DNA of 64,000 nucleotides from Bog-473 sp963728845 (GTDB lineage Bacteria > Actinomycetota > Acidimicrobiia > Acidimicrobiales > RAAP-2). The stretch lies in the NCBI GenBank assembly GCA_963728845.1, contig CAVSLS010000052.1, positions 186,001-250,000 of the forward strand, written 5' to 3'. Of this stretch, positions 34,831 through 43,642 are shown piece after piece (position 1 is the first letter of the stretch; every line of letters starts with the position of its first letter). The notes beneath the pieces are model-generated. The model had not been told where the DNA came from, made no database searches, and worked only from the letters and a program-made list of their open reading frames with translations. Both the position numbers and the translations under genes were made by a program.

Positions 34831-35613
34831 CTAGCGTCCGACGAAAACCGGCTCTCGCTTCTCGCCGAAGGCGGCCATGGCTTCGGCCGTGTCCGTGGTG
34901 GAGAAGTTCAGGGCCTGGCAGCGGGCCTCGTCCTCCACCGCCTGTTCCATCGAGGCCATGGAGGAGGCGTGGAGCAGGGTCTTGGTCATGGACAGCGCCA
35001 GCGGCGGCCCGGCGGCGAGCGTGGTGGCCCACTCCTCGACGAAGGCATCGAGCTGGTCGACCGGCAGGACCCGATTGACCAGGCCGATGGCCGCCGCCTC
35101 CTCGCCGCTCCACATGCCCCCGAAGAGCGCGATCTCCTTGGCGCGGGCCATGCCGACGAGACGAGGAAGGATCCACGAGGCCCCGTTGTCGAGGGACAGG
35201 CTGCGTTTGGCGAAGATCATGGAGAGCCGCGCCCGGTCGCTGCAGACGACGAGGTCGCAACCCAGCGCCAGGGACAGGCCGGCCCCCACGGCGACACCGT
35301 CCACCTTGGCGATGGTCGGCTTGGTGACGTGGTGCAGCCCGAGCGCCACGTCGCCCAGTCGCCGCATGCGGGCCAGGCCCGAGCGTGTGGGGTCGGTGGC
35401 CGGGCCGTTGGGGTCCGAGAGGTCCGCGCCCGAGCAGAAGGCGCCACCCGATCCCGTCAGCACCATCACCCGGTCGTCGGGGCGGTCCTCCACCTCGGCG
35501 AAGACTTCCTTGAGCTCGTTCAGCATCACGCCGTTGGCGGCGTTCTTGCGCTCGGGACGGTTCATCGTCACGGTGACGACCCCGTCCTTGCGCTCGACAA
35601 TGAGGGTCTCCAT
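34831..35613 (-). CDS. Enoyl-CoA hydratase/isomerase-family protein
   Basis: A 260-residue crotonase-fold enzyme: VTVTMNRPERKNAANGVMLN, the oxyanion loop SGGAFCSGADLSD and KVDGVAVGAGLSLALGCDLV. The position often holding the second catalytic Glu reads LSLDNGASW, an Asp-containing form seen in isomerase-like members, so the reaction (hydration versus isomerisation) is uncertain. It would act in fatty-acid or aromatic CoA degradation. ATG 35613. It lies between yraN and the NfeD/SPFH pair. Confidence 0.92.
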   Translation of the reverse strand: METLIVERKDGVVTVTMNRPERKNAANGVMLNELKEVFAEVEDRPDDRVMVLTGSGGAFCSGADLSDPNGPATDPTRSGLARMRRLGDVALGLHHVTKPTIAKVDGVAVGAGLSLALGCDLVVCSDRARLSMIFAKRSLSLDNGASWILPRLVGMARAKEIALFGGMWSGEEAAAIGLVNRVLPVDQLDAFVEEWATTLAAGPPLALSMTKTLLHASSMASMEQAVEDEARCQALNFSTTDTAEAMAAFGEKREPVFVGR

Positions 35614-35639
35614 GGATGTCGACCCTAGGTCGCAGGGTC

Positions 35640-35999
35640 TCAGAACGCACCTTCGACGATGTCGAGGTCGCGTCCGAGCAACGTGGCGACGTCGAACCTG
35701 ATCTCCTCCCAGTAGGCCGTCTGGCTGACCACGTACACGGCGGCCAACCGGCGCAGGCGTCGCTGCTTGAGCGGCGTCACCGCTTCGAGCGGGTGGCCCT
35801 GTACCGGTCCACGGCGCGCCTTGACCTCGCAGATGACCAGCGTGCGGCCCCTGGCGCAGATCAGGTCGATCTCGCCGTGGCGACAGCGCCAGTTGCGCGC
35901 GAGGACGGCATAGCCCCGGGCGCGGTAGTGCGCGGCGGCTCGCTCCTCACCGAGACGGCCGAGTGCAGCGTTGGGATTGGAGCCGGCACCGCTCCCCAT
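35640..35999 (-). CDS. YraN/UPF0102-family endonuclease-fold protein
   Basis: 119 residues with the nuclease-like core LGRLGEERAAAHYRARGYAV, RHGEIDLICARGRTLVICEV (the Glu-x-Lys catalytic pattern is EVKAR) and DVATLLGRDLDIVEGAF. The exact function is not established. In actinobacteria yraN usually lies directly ahead of comM; here they are about 24 kb apart, which marks the accessory insertion. Confidence 0.9.
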   Translation of the reverse strand: MGSGAGSNPNAALGRLGEERAAAHYRARGYAVLARNWRCRHGEIDLICARGRTLVICEVKARRGPVQGHPLEAVTPLKQRRLRRLAAVYVVSQTAYWEEIRFDVATLLGRDLDIVEGAF

Positions 36000-36093
36000 G
36001 CCCCAGAACGGTCGGTCGGACCACCGCTCTGTGGGGGCCAGCCCCCTGGCCCCGGGGCGGCGACGGGCACCGCTCGGACGAGACCCTCCCCGC

Positions 36094-36388
36094 TCAGAGC
36101 TCCTGTTCGGGCAGCCGTTCGATGTTCACGTCACGGAAGGTGACCACGCGCACCTCGGGGACAAAGCGGGCCGGGCGGTACATGTCCCACACCCAGGCGT
36201 CGCGCAGTTCGAGCTCGATGCATGCCGGCGTCGTATCGGAGCGCACGTTGAGGGTCACCTCGTTCGCCAGGTAGAAGCGACGCTCCGTCTCGATCACGTA
36301 GGCGAAGACCGGGAGGACGGCCCGGTACTCCTGGACGAGCCCGAGCTCGAATTTCGGACTCGTAACGCTCGAGGTCCTCCTCGCTCAC
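36094..36388 (-). CDS. DUF2469-family protein, one frameshift
   Basis: A ~97-residue actinobacterial protein of unknown function, normally encoded near rnhB and yraN. GTG 36388 gives VSEEDLERYESE; the other frame continues FELGLVQEYRAVLPVFAYVI, ETERRFYLANEVTLN and WVWDMYRPARFVPEVRVVTF. An extra A in a short A run near 36353 explains the break. No rnhB or lepB lies beside it, though both are common neighbours. Confidence 0.85.
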
Positions 36389-36400
36389 GCGGCGCCGGTC

Positions 36401-36862
36401 CTAGGCGTCGGCGGCCTCCTCGGCGGCCGCGTCGTCGGCCGGCTCGACCTCGTCGGCCATCTCGACCTCGTCGGCCATCTCGATCGCCTCGACCTCGTCG
36501 AGCACCGCCTTGCCCCGGGGCACCCGGCGCTCCTTGATCTTGGCCGCCTTTCCATGCCGTTCACGCAGGTAGTACAGCTTGGCCCGCCGGACGTCGCCCA
36601 GCGTCGCCAACTCGATCTTCGCGATCGTCGGCGAGTGCACCGGGAAGGTGCGCTCGACGCCCACGCCGAAGCTCACCTTGCGCACCGTGAAGGTCTCGTG
36701 TACCCCGCCCCCCTGGCGCCGCATGACCGCACCCTGGAACACCTGCACCCGCTCGCGGTTCCCCTCGACGACCCGGACGTGGACCTTGACGGTGTCGCCG
36801 GGGCGGAACTCGGGGATGTCGTCGCGCAGGCTGTCGCGATCGATCGTTTCGGTCGGGTGCAT
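36401..36862 (-). CDS. rplS: 50S ribosomal protein L19
   Basis: L19 sits at the 30S-50S interface. Landmarks are IPEFRPGDTVKVHVRVVEGN, RVQVFQGAVMRRQGGGVHET and LATLGDVRRAKLYYLRERHG. ATG 36862 gives 153 residues, about 35 longer than usual because of an acidic C-terminal tail with repeated EMADEVE units and Ala/Glu. It follows trmD by 16 bases, the standard order. Confidence 0.95.
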   Translation of the reverse strand: MHPTETIDRDSLRDDIPEFRPGDTVKVHVRVVEGNRERVQVFQGAVMRRQGGGVHETFTVRKVSFGVGVERTFPVHSPTIAKIELATLGDVRRAKLYYLRERHGKAAKIKERRVPRGKAVLDEVEAIEMADEVEMADEVEPADDAAAEEAADA

Positions 36863-36878
36863 GAGAGGCGTCCTTCGG

Positions 36879-37652
36879 TCACTCCGGCTCAGCGCCGGAC
36901 GGAACATCGTAGCCGTGCTCCCCCAGGGCCTGCACGTCGCTGGCACTCAGCGCCGACGCCCTGACCAGGCGCTCGATGAGGTCCGGCCGCCGTTCGGCCG
37001 TCCGGAGCAGGGCCTGGGTGCGGCGCCAGGCGGCCACTGCGCCGTGATCCCCCGAGCGCAGCACGGCGGGCACCGCCCAGCCCCGGAATTCGGCCGGCCG
37101 CGTGTACTGGGGGTACTCGAGCAGGTCGCCGGCGAAGCTCTCCTCGAGGGTCGAGTCCTCGTTACCGAGCACGTCGGGCAGCAGGCGGGCCACCGCCTCC
37201 ACCACCACGAGGGCCGCCAGCTCCCCCCCGGCCAGCACGAAGTCCCCCACCGACAGCTCGCCGTCGACCAGGTGGTCGGCCACGCGTTGGTCCACGCCCT
37301 CGTAGCGGCCGCACAGCAGCGAGAAGCCGGCCGCCGCACGACCCGCCAGCGCCGCCAGCTCCGTCGCGACGTCCTGGTCGAAGCGCCGGCCGCCGGGCGC
37401 CAGCAGGTAGAGAGGTCGCGGCAGGTCGGGCACGGACTCGACGCAGCGGAACAGTGGCTCGGCCATCATGACCATGCCCGCACCACCACCGAAGGGGCTG
37501 TCGTCGACCGAGCGCCGGGGGTCGTCGGCGCCCCGGCGGAGGTCGTGGACACGCACGTCGAGCGCGCCGGCGTCGACGGCCCGCCCCAGGATGGACGTGC
37601 CGCAGTAGCCGGTGATCACGTCGGGGAAGATCGTGAAGACGTCGATCCTCAC
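36879..37652 (-). CDS. trmD: tRNA (guanine37-N1)-methyltransferase
   Basis: TrmD methylates G37 of tRNAs to stop frameshifting. The 257-residue SPOUT enzyme shows MRIDVFTIFPDVITGYCGTS, VHDLRRGADDPRRSVDDSPF, the knot LLCGRYEGVDQRV and SVGDFVLAGGELAALVVVEA. Intact. It lies between rimM and rplS. Confidence 0.97.
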   Translation of the reverse strand: MRIDVFTIFPDVITGYCGTSILGRAVDAGALDVRVHDLRRGADDPRRSVDDSPFGGGAGMVMMAEPLFRCVESVPDLPRPLYLLAPGGRRFDQDVATELAALAGRAAAGFSLLCGRYEGVDQRVADHLVDGELSVGDFVLAGGELAALVVVEAVARLLPDVLGNEDSTLEESFAGDLLEYPQYTRPAEFRGWAVPAVLRSGDHGAVAAWRRTQALLRTAERRPDLIERLVRASALSASDVQALGEHGYDVPSGAEPE

Positions 37653-37680
37653 CGCACCGATCCCACGGCTCGAGGCGGCC

Positions 37681-38145
37681 TCACGGCGCGAGCAGCCCCT
37701 CGGGGATGTCGACCTCCACCGTGCGCGCCGACGCGTCGTGGTGGGTGATGAAGCGCACCGGGATGAGCCCGCCCGAGTCGAGCACCAACAGGTCGCTGGC
37801 CGGATTGGCTTCGACCGCCGCGATCAGGCCCAGCTCGGTACCGGCGGTGTCCCGCACCACCGCCCCGACCAGCTCGTGCACCCACAAGATGCCGGGTACA
37901 TCGAGGGGCTCCGCCTCGAGCTCGATGCCCCGTAGGCGCTCGGCCGCCTTCCGGTCGGCCACGTCCTCGAACTGGACGATGAAGCGATCGCGGCCGAACG
38001 GTCTGGATGTGACGACGCACAGCGTGCCCCGGGCGGAGGCGAGCGAGGATCCGGCGCTCAACCGCTGCGCCTGGTCCGTCCATAGCTGGACGACCACCTC
38101 GCCGCGCAGGCCGTGGGCCTTGGTGACCCGGCCGACTTTGAGCAG
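37681..38145 (-). CDS. rimM: 16S rRNA processing protein RimM, non-AUG start
   Basis: RimM matures the 30S head with S19. The first conserved strand LLKVGRVTKAHGLRGEVVV lies upstream of any ATG, GTG or TTG in frame. The likeliest start is CTG at 38145, one base after the KH gene's TGA, giving 154 residues. GTG 38097 would cut off the conserved GRxxxxHGLRGE motif. The PRC-barrel domain follows (ILWVHELVGAVVRDTAGTEL). No Shine-Dalgarno is visible, so translation probably relies on reinitiation from the KH gene. Confidence 0.85.
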   Translation of the reverse strand: MLKVGRVTKAHGLRGEVVVQLWTDQAQRLSAGSSLASARGTLCVVTSRPFGRDRFIVQFEDVADRKAAERLRGIELEAEPLDVPGILWVHELVGAVVRDTAGTELGLIAAVEANPASDLLVLDSGGLIPVRFITHHDASARTVEVDIPEGLLAP

Positions 38146-38146
38146 C

Positions 38147-38494
38147 TCAGTCGTCGACGATGTCCACGCTGGCCTGGACGTCGTCCTTGGCGCCTGCCAC
38201 GTTGACCAAGGTGCGGATGGCCTGGGCCGTGCGCCCCCGGCGCCCGATGACCCGGCCCATGTCGTCGGGGGCCACGTGGAGGCTCAGGCGAAGCCCGCCG
38301 CGACGCTCCTCGGTGTCGATCACGACTGCGTCCGGGTCGTTGGACAGCGAGCGCGCCAGGTAGCTGAGCACGGCGAGCGGCGTGCCGACATCGGCTCCCG
38401 TGCGCTCGTTGCCTTCGCCCAGTTCGTCGTCGAACTCATCGGCCTCTCCGCCGTCGGTCTGGTTGATGTCGCCCGCTTCGTAGAGGTTGGTCAC
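38147..38494 (-). CDS. KH-domain RNA-binding protein (KhpA-like)
   Basis: A 115-residue protein. The C-terminal half is a single type II KH domain (LAVLSYLARSLSNDPDAVVI; DDMGRVIGRRGRTAQAIRTL with the GxxG loop). It is preceded by an acidic N-terminal extension of about 40 residues. It sits between rpsP and rimM as KhpA does in many bacteria. GTG 38494 overlaps the rpsP stop (GTGA). Confidence 0.92.
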   Translation of the reverse strand: MTNLYEAGDINQTDGGEADEFDDELGEGNERTGADVGTPLAVLSYLARSLSNDPDAVVIDTEERRGGLRLSLHVAPDDMGRVIGRRGRTAQAIRTLVNVAGAKDDVQASVDIVDD

Positions 38495-38775
38495 TTCGCC
38501 CTCGCTGCGGCGAACTCGTCCCAGGCGCCCGAGGTCTTGAGCAGGCGCTCGACTCGCTCCGTGGGCTGTGCTCCGTTGACCAGCCACCTCACAGCTTTGT
38601 CGTTGTCGATCTGGACCACGGCGTCGGGCTCGGCTGTCGACGCTCCCCGGGGCGCGTAGGTGCCCAGGATCTCCAGGAAGCGGCCGTCACGGGGCGACCG
38701 GCTGTCTGCAGCGACGACCCGGTAGGTCGGCTGCTTCTTCTTACCCATCCGCACGAGGCGGAGCTTGACTGCCAC
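38491..38775 (-). CDS. rpsP: 30S ribosomal protein S16
   Basis: 94 residues: VAVKLRLVRMGKKKQPTYRV, then VAADSRSPRDGRFLEILGTY and VRWLVNGAQPTERVERLLKT. GGAGG lies nine bases ahead of GTG 38775, which fixes the start. It heads the rpsP-KH-rimM-trmD-rplS series. Confidence 0.96.
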   Translation of the reverse strand: MAVKLRLVRMGKKKQPTYRVVAADSRSPRDGRFLEILGTYAPRGASTAEPDAVVQIDNDKAVRWLVNGAQPTERVERLLKTSGAWDEFAAARAK

Positions 38776-38858
38776 GAACTGATTCCTCCACTGGATCTTG
38801 GGGCCGCCCGGACTCGATCTGGGGCAAACCCGGCCTCCCATTCTGCCAGATGGCGGAG

Positions 38859-40421
38859 CTACCGGCCTTTCGGTGGGGTGACCCGGCCACCCTTCTTCTT
38901 CTTCTTGGTGCCCTTGTTCACGGTCAGCGCCGGCCGGGCGGGGGCGGCGGGGGGCAGTCCTGGCAACCCCGAAGGGAGCTCCCCATCATCGCCCATGAGC
39001 TGGGAGAGCATGTCGAAATCGGCCTCTGCCGGGGCTCCGGGCTGGCCGGCACCGGCGGCCTGCTGGGCCAACTTGCGGGCCGCCCGCCCGCTCATGCCGG
39101 GCATGGAGGGCATCCCGGGGAGGTTGGGCATGTTGCCCGAGGCCATCCCCTTCATCATCTTCTGCATCTCCTTGAACTGCTTCAGCAGCGCGTTGACGTC
39201 CTGCACGGAGGTCCCGGAGCCCCTGGCGACCCGGCTGCGGCGGGACCCGTCCAACAAGGCGACGTCGTCGCGCTCGGCGGGGGTCATGGAGCAGACGATG
39301 GCCTCGACCTTTGCCACCTCCCCGTCGTCGATCTGGCCTGCCGCCTGGCGCATCTCCTTGGACATGCCCGGCATCAGGCGCATGAGCCCACCGAGCGAGC
39401 CCATCTTCTTGACCTGGCGCAGCTGGGAGAGGAAGTCCTCCAAGGTGAAATGGCCCTGCATCATGCGGCTGGCGCTCTTGGCCACCTCGTCGGAGTCCAT
39501 GGTGCGCTCGGCCTGCTCAATCAGGCTCAGGACGTCGCCCATGCCCAAGATGCGGTCCGCCATGCGGTCGGGATGGAAGAGATCGAAGTCGCCGAGCCGC
39601 TCACCGGTGCTGGCAAAGGCGATGGGCCGGCCGACCACGCCCTTGACCGAGAGCGCGGCACCGCCGCGGGCGTCGCCGTCGAGTTTGGTGAGGATGACGC
39701 CGCTCAACTCGAGCGCGTCGTGGAAGGCCTTGGCGGTGGCCACCGCGTCCTGCCCGATCATGGCGTCGATGACCAGGAACGTGTAGTGGGGCGCCGTGGC
39801 GGCGGAGATGGCGCGGATCTGCTCCATCAACTCGGCGTCAATCGTGAGCCGGCCCGCCGTGTCGATGATGCAGACGTCCCGGCCCAGTCGGCGTGCCTCC
39901 TCGAGGCCGGCGCGTGCGCAGGCAACGGGATCGGTGGGCTCGCTGAAGACGGTGACCCCCGCCTGCTGCCCGAGGACGCGCAGCTGCTCGACGGCAGCCG
40001 GTCGCTGCAGGTCAGCGCCGACCAGCAGAGGGTTCCGTCCCTGCTGCCTCCACCACAGGGCGAGCTTGGCCGAGGTCGTGGTCTTGCCCGAGCCCTGCAG
40101 CCCGGCCATCAGGACGACGGTGGGCGGTCGCGAGGCGTAGGTGAGCTTGAGCGTCTCGCCGCCCAGCACGCCGACCAGCTCTTCGTGCACTGCTCTGATG
40201 ACCTGCTGGCCCGGGGTCAGGCTCTTGGAGAGCGACTCGGTGCTCACCCGCAGCCGGATGCCGTCGCAGAACCGGCGAGCAACGGTGAGCTCGACGTCGG
40301 CCTCGAGCAGAGCGGTGCGGATCTCCCCGAGCGCCTCGTCGAGATCGGCGTCGCTGATACGCCCCCTGCCCCGGAGGCGGGTCGAGATCCGCTCCAGGCG
40401 ATCGGAGAGGGCGTCGAACAT
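38859..40421 (-). CDS. ffh: Signal recognition particle GTPase Ffh
   Basis: Ffh binds signal sequences and 4.5S RNA and docks to FtsY. The 520-residue protein has the N domain, the G domain (LMAGLQGSGKTTTSAKLALW; DTAGRLTIDAELMEQI; LTKLDGDARGGAALS) and a Met-rich M domain (MQKMMKGMASGNMPNLPGMP) with a long Lys-rich tail. Intact. It sits upstream of rpsP on the same strand. Confidence 0.97.
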   Translation of the reverse strand: MFDALSDRLERISTRLRGRGRISDADLDEALGEIRTALLEADVELTVARRFCDGIRLRVSTESLSKSLTPGQQVIRAVHEELVGVLGGETLKLTYASRPPTVVLMAGLQGSGKTTTSAKLALWWRQQGRNPLLVGADLQRPAAVEQLRVLGQQAGVTVFSEPTDPVACARAGLEEARRLGRDVCIIDTAGRLTIDAELMEQIRAISAATAPHYTFLVIDAMIGQDAVATAKAFHDALELSGVILTKLDGDARGGAALSVKGVVGRPIAFASTGERLGDFDLFHPDRMADRILGMGDVLSLIEQAERTMDSDEVAKSASRMMQGHFTLEDFLSQLRQVKKMGSLGGLMRLMPGMSKEMRQAAGQIDDGEVAKVEAIVCSMTPAERDDVALLDGSRRSRVARGSGTSVQDVNALLKQFKEMQKMMKGMASGNMPNLPGMPSMPGMSGRAARKLAQQAAGAGQPGAPAEADFDMLSQLMGDDGELPSGLPGLPPAAPARPALTVNKGTKKKKKGGRVTPPKGR

Positions 40422-40477
40422 GAGGACTCAGGTTAGTGGCGCCGTCCGCCGCGGCAGCGGCCGGCAGCCTCTTCGTG

Positions 40478-40511
40478 GACTCTCAACGACATTGCTTATA
40501 GTTCGCGGAGA
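40478..40511 (+). promoter_or_regulatory. Promoter-like element with TATAGT -10
   Basis: This 34-base block contains TCAACG, then TTATAGTTC (a TATAGT -10 at 40497-40502). It aligns without gaps to a block at 52848-52881 (minus strand) at 25 of 34 positions. It lies between divergent ffh and the FKBP gene, pointing toward FKBP about 120 bases away. Promoter function is inferred from the pair. Confidence 0.4.
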
Positions 40512-40626
40512 GAGAGACCGCCCCGGCATCCGCTTCGTGCCCCCGCCGGGGCGTGACCTCGACCTTCGGCCGATCACTTGACGACCTGCCACGGCGCGGC
40601 GGCGGTCAACGACTACCGTCGCCCCC

Positions 40627-41259
40627 GTGTCACTCCCTCACTTCCACCCTCGTGCCGTCGCGCTCGTAACGGGCGTCGTCGTCGCCCTCGGCCTGGCCGC
40701 GTGCAGCTCCGCACCATCGAGCCCGTCGAGCTCGAACACGTCGACCACGGCGAACTCGGCGAACTCGGCGAACTCGTCGAACTCGTCGAACTCAGACACG
40801 GTTGGGCCCACCGCGACGACGACACCTGGCAGTGGTGCCGCCAGCGCCATCGCCCCCATCCCACCCACCGACCGCTCCCCCGCCGGCACCGCCGGGACCG
40901 CGCCGACGGTGACTGTCCCCCCGGGCACCCCGCCGACGAAGCTGGAGAGCGCCGACCTCATCACGGGCACGGGAGCGGCGGCCGCCCCGGGGGACTCCGT
41001 GACCGTCCAGTACGTGCTGGCGACCTACTCCAGCGGCAAGGTGATCCAGTCGTCGTGGACGAGCCAGCCCTTCACGTTCACGCTCGGCGCGGGACAGGTC
41101 ATCCCGGGCTGGGACAAAGGTGTCGTCGGCATGAAGGTGGGTGGCCGGCGCGAGTTGATCATCCCCCCCAGCCTCGGCTACGGCCAGCAGTCGCCCGGGG
41201 CCGGGATCGCGCCGAACGACAACCTTGTCTTCGTCATCGACCTTCAAAAGGTCGCCTGA
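40627..41259 (+). CDS. FKBP-type peptidyl-prolyl isomerase lipoprotein
   Basis: A 210-residue exported lipoprotein: VALVTGVVVALGLAACSSAP has a lipobox; then a low-complexity Asn/Ser spacer and a Thr/Pro linker; then one FKBP domain (~105-210; PGDSVTVQYVLATYSSGKVI; VIPGWDKGVVGMKVGGRREL; IIPPSLGYG). It helps fold secreted proteins at the outer face of the membrane. GTG 40627 comes a few bases after a weak TACCGT -10-like sequence, so it may be leaderless. Confidence 0.92.
   Translation: MSLPHFHPRAVALVTGVVVALGLAACSSAPSSPSSSNTSTTANSANSANSSNSSNSDTVGPTATTTPGSGAASAIAPIPPTDRSPAGTAGTAPTVTVPPGTPPTKLESADLITGTGAAAAPGDSVTVQYVLATYSSGKVIQSSWTSQPFTFTLGAGQVIPGWDKGVVGMKVGGRRELIIPPSLGYGQQSPGAGIAPNDNLVFVIDLQKVA
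40750..40794 (+). repeat. 9-bp tandem repeat in the FKBP linker
   Basis: Five units of GCGAACTCG or TCGAACTCG, the last imperfect, encode alternating NSA and NSS. In-frame gain or loss of units would change linker length without breaking the protein. Confidence 0.85.
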
Positions 41260-41279
41260 TCGCTCCGCCCAGGTCCCGC

Positions 41280-42068
41280 ATGGAGGTCGCCGTCCACATC
41301 GATGCGCTGCGGTCCGAAGGCGAACTGATGGCTGCGGCCGTGGAGGGGTCCGACCCGGGCGCCCCCGTGCCCACCTGTCCGGAATGGGTGGTTCGGGACC
41401 TCGTGCGACACATGGGTGGCGTGCACCGCTGGGCGACGGGCTACGTCGCCGGCGGACGCACCGAGATGGGCGGTCCCGGGTTGGACGAGATCGTGGGCAT
41501 CGGCCCCGACGATGCTGAGCTTGCCGGCTGGTTGCGTCAAGGATGCGCCGCGCTGGTCGGCACCCTGAGCGCCGCCCCCGCCGACCTGGTGTGCTGGACC
41601 TTCCTACCTGCACCCTCCCCCATCTCCATGTGGGCGCGCCGACAGGCGCACGAGACAGCCATTCACCGCGTCGACGCACAACTGGCAGCGAGCATGGCGG
41701 TCGACACGTTCGCACCGGCCTTCGCCGCCGACGGCGTCGACGAACTTCTCGTCTGCTTCGTGCCGCGCTCGTCCACCAAGTTGCGGGCCGAGGTGCCGAC
41801 CGCGCTCGCCATACGCTGCCGCGACGTTGACGAGGCGTGGACGCTGCACCTCGACGGCGACGGCGTCACGACCGTGCCGGGTGCAGGCGCTGACGCCGCC
41901 TGCACCGTCACGGGGACGGCGGGCGACCTCTATCTGGCGCTGTGGAACCGCGCCGGTCCGGCCGCGCTGGAGATCGAGGGCGACGCCTCGGTCCTCGATC
42001 TCTTCCTCGAACGCGTCAACGTGCGCTGGAGCGGATCAGGCGTCAGGATCAGCGCGGATCACAGCTGA
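41280..42068 (+). CDS. Maleylpyruvate isomerase-family (mycothiol-dependent type) protein
   Basis: 262 residues of the TIGR03083-type family: HIDALRSEGELMAAAVEGSD, VPTCPEWVVRDLVRHMGGVH and ISMWARRQAHETAIHRVDAQ, the last two carrying the His residues of the DinB-like metal site. A C-terminal SCP2-like segment follows. Family members use mycothiol, the actinobacterial thiol. The substrate is unknown. ATG 41280 is 20 bases after the FKBP stop. Confidence 0.88.
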   Translation: MEVAVHIDALRSEGELMAAAVEGSDPGAPVPTCPEWVVRDLVRHMGGVHRWATGYVAGGRTEMGGPGLDEIVGIGPDDAELAGWLRQGCAALVGTLSAAPADLVCWTFLPAPSPISMWARRQAHETAIHRVDAQLAASMAVDTFAPAFAADGVDELLVCFVPRSSTKLRAEVPTALAIRCRDVDEAWTLHLDGDGVTTVPGAGADAACTVTGTAGDLYLALWNRAGPAALEIEGDASVLDLFLERVNVRWSGSGVRISADHS

Positions 42069-42376
42069 TCGACCTGGCGCCGGCGCCCGAACAGCCAGTA
42101 GGCCACCGAGCCCGTCGTGTTCATCGTCGCCCACACGCGCCACAGCCGCTTGGGACCACGCACGGCCGCGGCGGGTCGGCGGCGGAGGTCGCGCAGCGTG
42201 AGCGTGGCGACGATGACGTGAACGACCAGCACGAGCGCGAGGATCTTCTTCTGCTGATCCGTCAGGTTGCCGAGGCCCCCGCTCTTGCTCCCGCCCGGGG
42301 TGGCACCGTCCATGCCGGCACGGGGTTCCTCGTCCGCGTTGCGGTCATTGCCGTTCGAGGCCGACGGCGTGCTCAT
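42059..42376 (-). CDS. Small membrane protein, PLDc_N-like
   Basis: A 105-residue protein from ATG 42376, preceded by GGAGGGA. The first ~45 residues are polar and Gly/Asn-rich. Then comes a helix (ILALVLVVHVIVATLTLRDL) and a C-terminal WRVWATMNTTGSVAYWLFGR, which is the PLDc_N/immunity-like short membrane domain pattern. Function unknown. It converges on the previous gene with a 10-base overlap. Confidence 0.65.
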   Translation of the reverse strand: MSTPSASNGNDRNADEEPRAGMDGATPGGSKSGGLGNLTDQQKKILALVLVVHVIVATLTLRDLRRRPAAAVRGPKRLWRVWATMNTTGSVAYWLFGRRRQVDQL

Positions 42377-42485
42377 GGGTACGTCCCTCCGATCCTCCGG
42401 CGGTACTGCCGGGACGGGGTGCAGGCTAGCGACGCCGTGGGCCCCGGGCACCCGGTGCGCCTCGCACCGAATGTTCGCGCCCAGG

Positions 42486-43642
42486 TCAGTCCAATCCGAG
42501 CAGCGCGTCGACGAACTCGTCGGGATCGAAGTCGACCAGGTCGTCGGGGCCTTCGCCGAGGCCGACGAGCTTGACGGGCACGAACAGCTCGCGCTCGACG
42601 GCGATGACGATCCCGCCCTTGGCGGTGCCGTCCAGTTTCGTGAGCACGATCCCCGTCACGTCCACTGCGTCGGCGAACTGCCGGGCTTGGGCCAGTCCGT
42701 TCTGGCCGGTCGTGGCGTCGAGCACGAGGAGCACCTCGGTCACGTTGCCCGGGTCGCGGCCCGCGACCCGTCGGATCTTCTTGAGCTCCTCGACGAGGTT
42801 CACCTTTGTGTGCAGACGCCCTGCCGTGTCGGCCAACACCAGGTCGTTGCCTCGCGCCGCAGCCCGCTGGACGGCGTCGAACACGATGGCGCTCGGGTCG
42901 GCGCCTTCGGCGCCGCGGACGATCTGGGTATCGGTGCGCTCTGCCCACAGAGCGAGTTGGTCCGCGGCGGCGGCCCGGAACGTGTCGCCGGCGGCCAACA
43001 GCACCGAACGGCCGGCGGCGGACTGGCGCCGGGCCAGCTTGCCGATGGTGGTCGTCTTGCCTACACCGTTCACTCCGACGAAGAGCCAGACGTCGGGCGT
43101 GCCCTCCCTTGCGTCGAAGCGCAAGGACCGCGATCCGACGTGGCCGAGGAGCTGGCGGATGGACGTGCCGAGGGCCTCGAGCAGGTCGGTCCCGCCGCTG
43201 ATCTCCTTGGCGTCCACCTTCGCCCGTAGCTCGTCGAGGAGGGCGTTGGTGGTGCCGACGCCCACATCGGCCCGGATCAGGGCCTCCTCGAGTGACTCCC
43301 AGGTGGCCGCATCGATGCGGCCCGACCGCAGGGCGGAGACCGCCCCGCTGAAGAGGCCGCGCACGCTGCCGAGGCGGCTGCGGTAACTGGGTGGTGCCGC
43401 CGGCGGGGCCTCGGGCGCTGCCGGCGGCGCCACCGGCTGGGCCTCCACCACGGTGGCCGGCGCAGAGCCGGCGCAGCCGGCGCAGTCGGCGGCGGTCTCG
43501 GAGGCGGCGACGGTGGGGCCGGCAGGGTCGTCGTCCCGGTGGCACCGCGTCCGCGCCGCCGGGAACGCGTGGCGGCGATCGTCCCGGCGGCCAGGGCCAG
43601 GACGGCCACCACGATGACGATGACGATGATCGTGCCGATCAT
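42486..43642 (-). CDS. ftsY: SRP receptor GTPase FtsY, frameshift in N-terminal linker
   Basis: FtsY docks Ffh-ribosome complexes at the membrane. ATG 43642 gives an N-terminal membrane helix (IGTIIVIVIVVAVLALAAGT) and an Arg-rich stretch. The frame then changes within a Pro/Ala linker at about 43450-43560. The NG domain is complete: WLFVGVNGVGKTTTIGKLAR, DTAGRLHTKVNLVEELKKIR and VLTKLDGTAKGGIVIAVERE. ATG overlaps the preceding small gene's stop (ATGA). As FtsY is essential, the frameshift is most likely an assembly error in GC-rich repeats. Confidence 0.93.

Noticed and set aside
38850..40436. Plus-strand open frame of 528 codons over ffh
   Set aside because: Antisense shadow of an intact Ffh.
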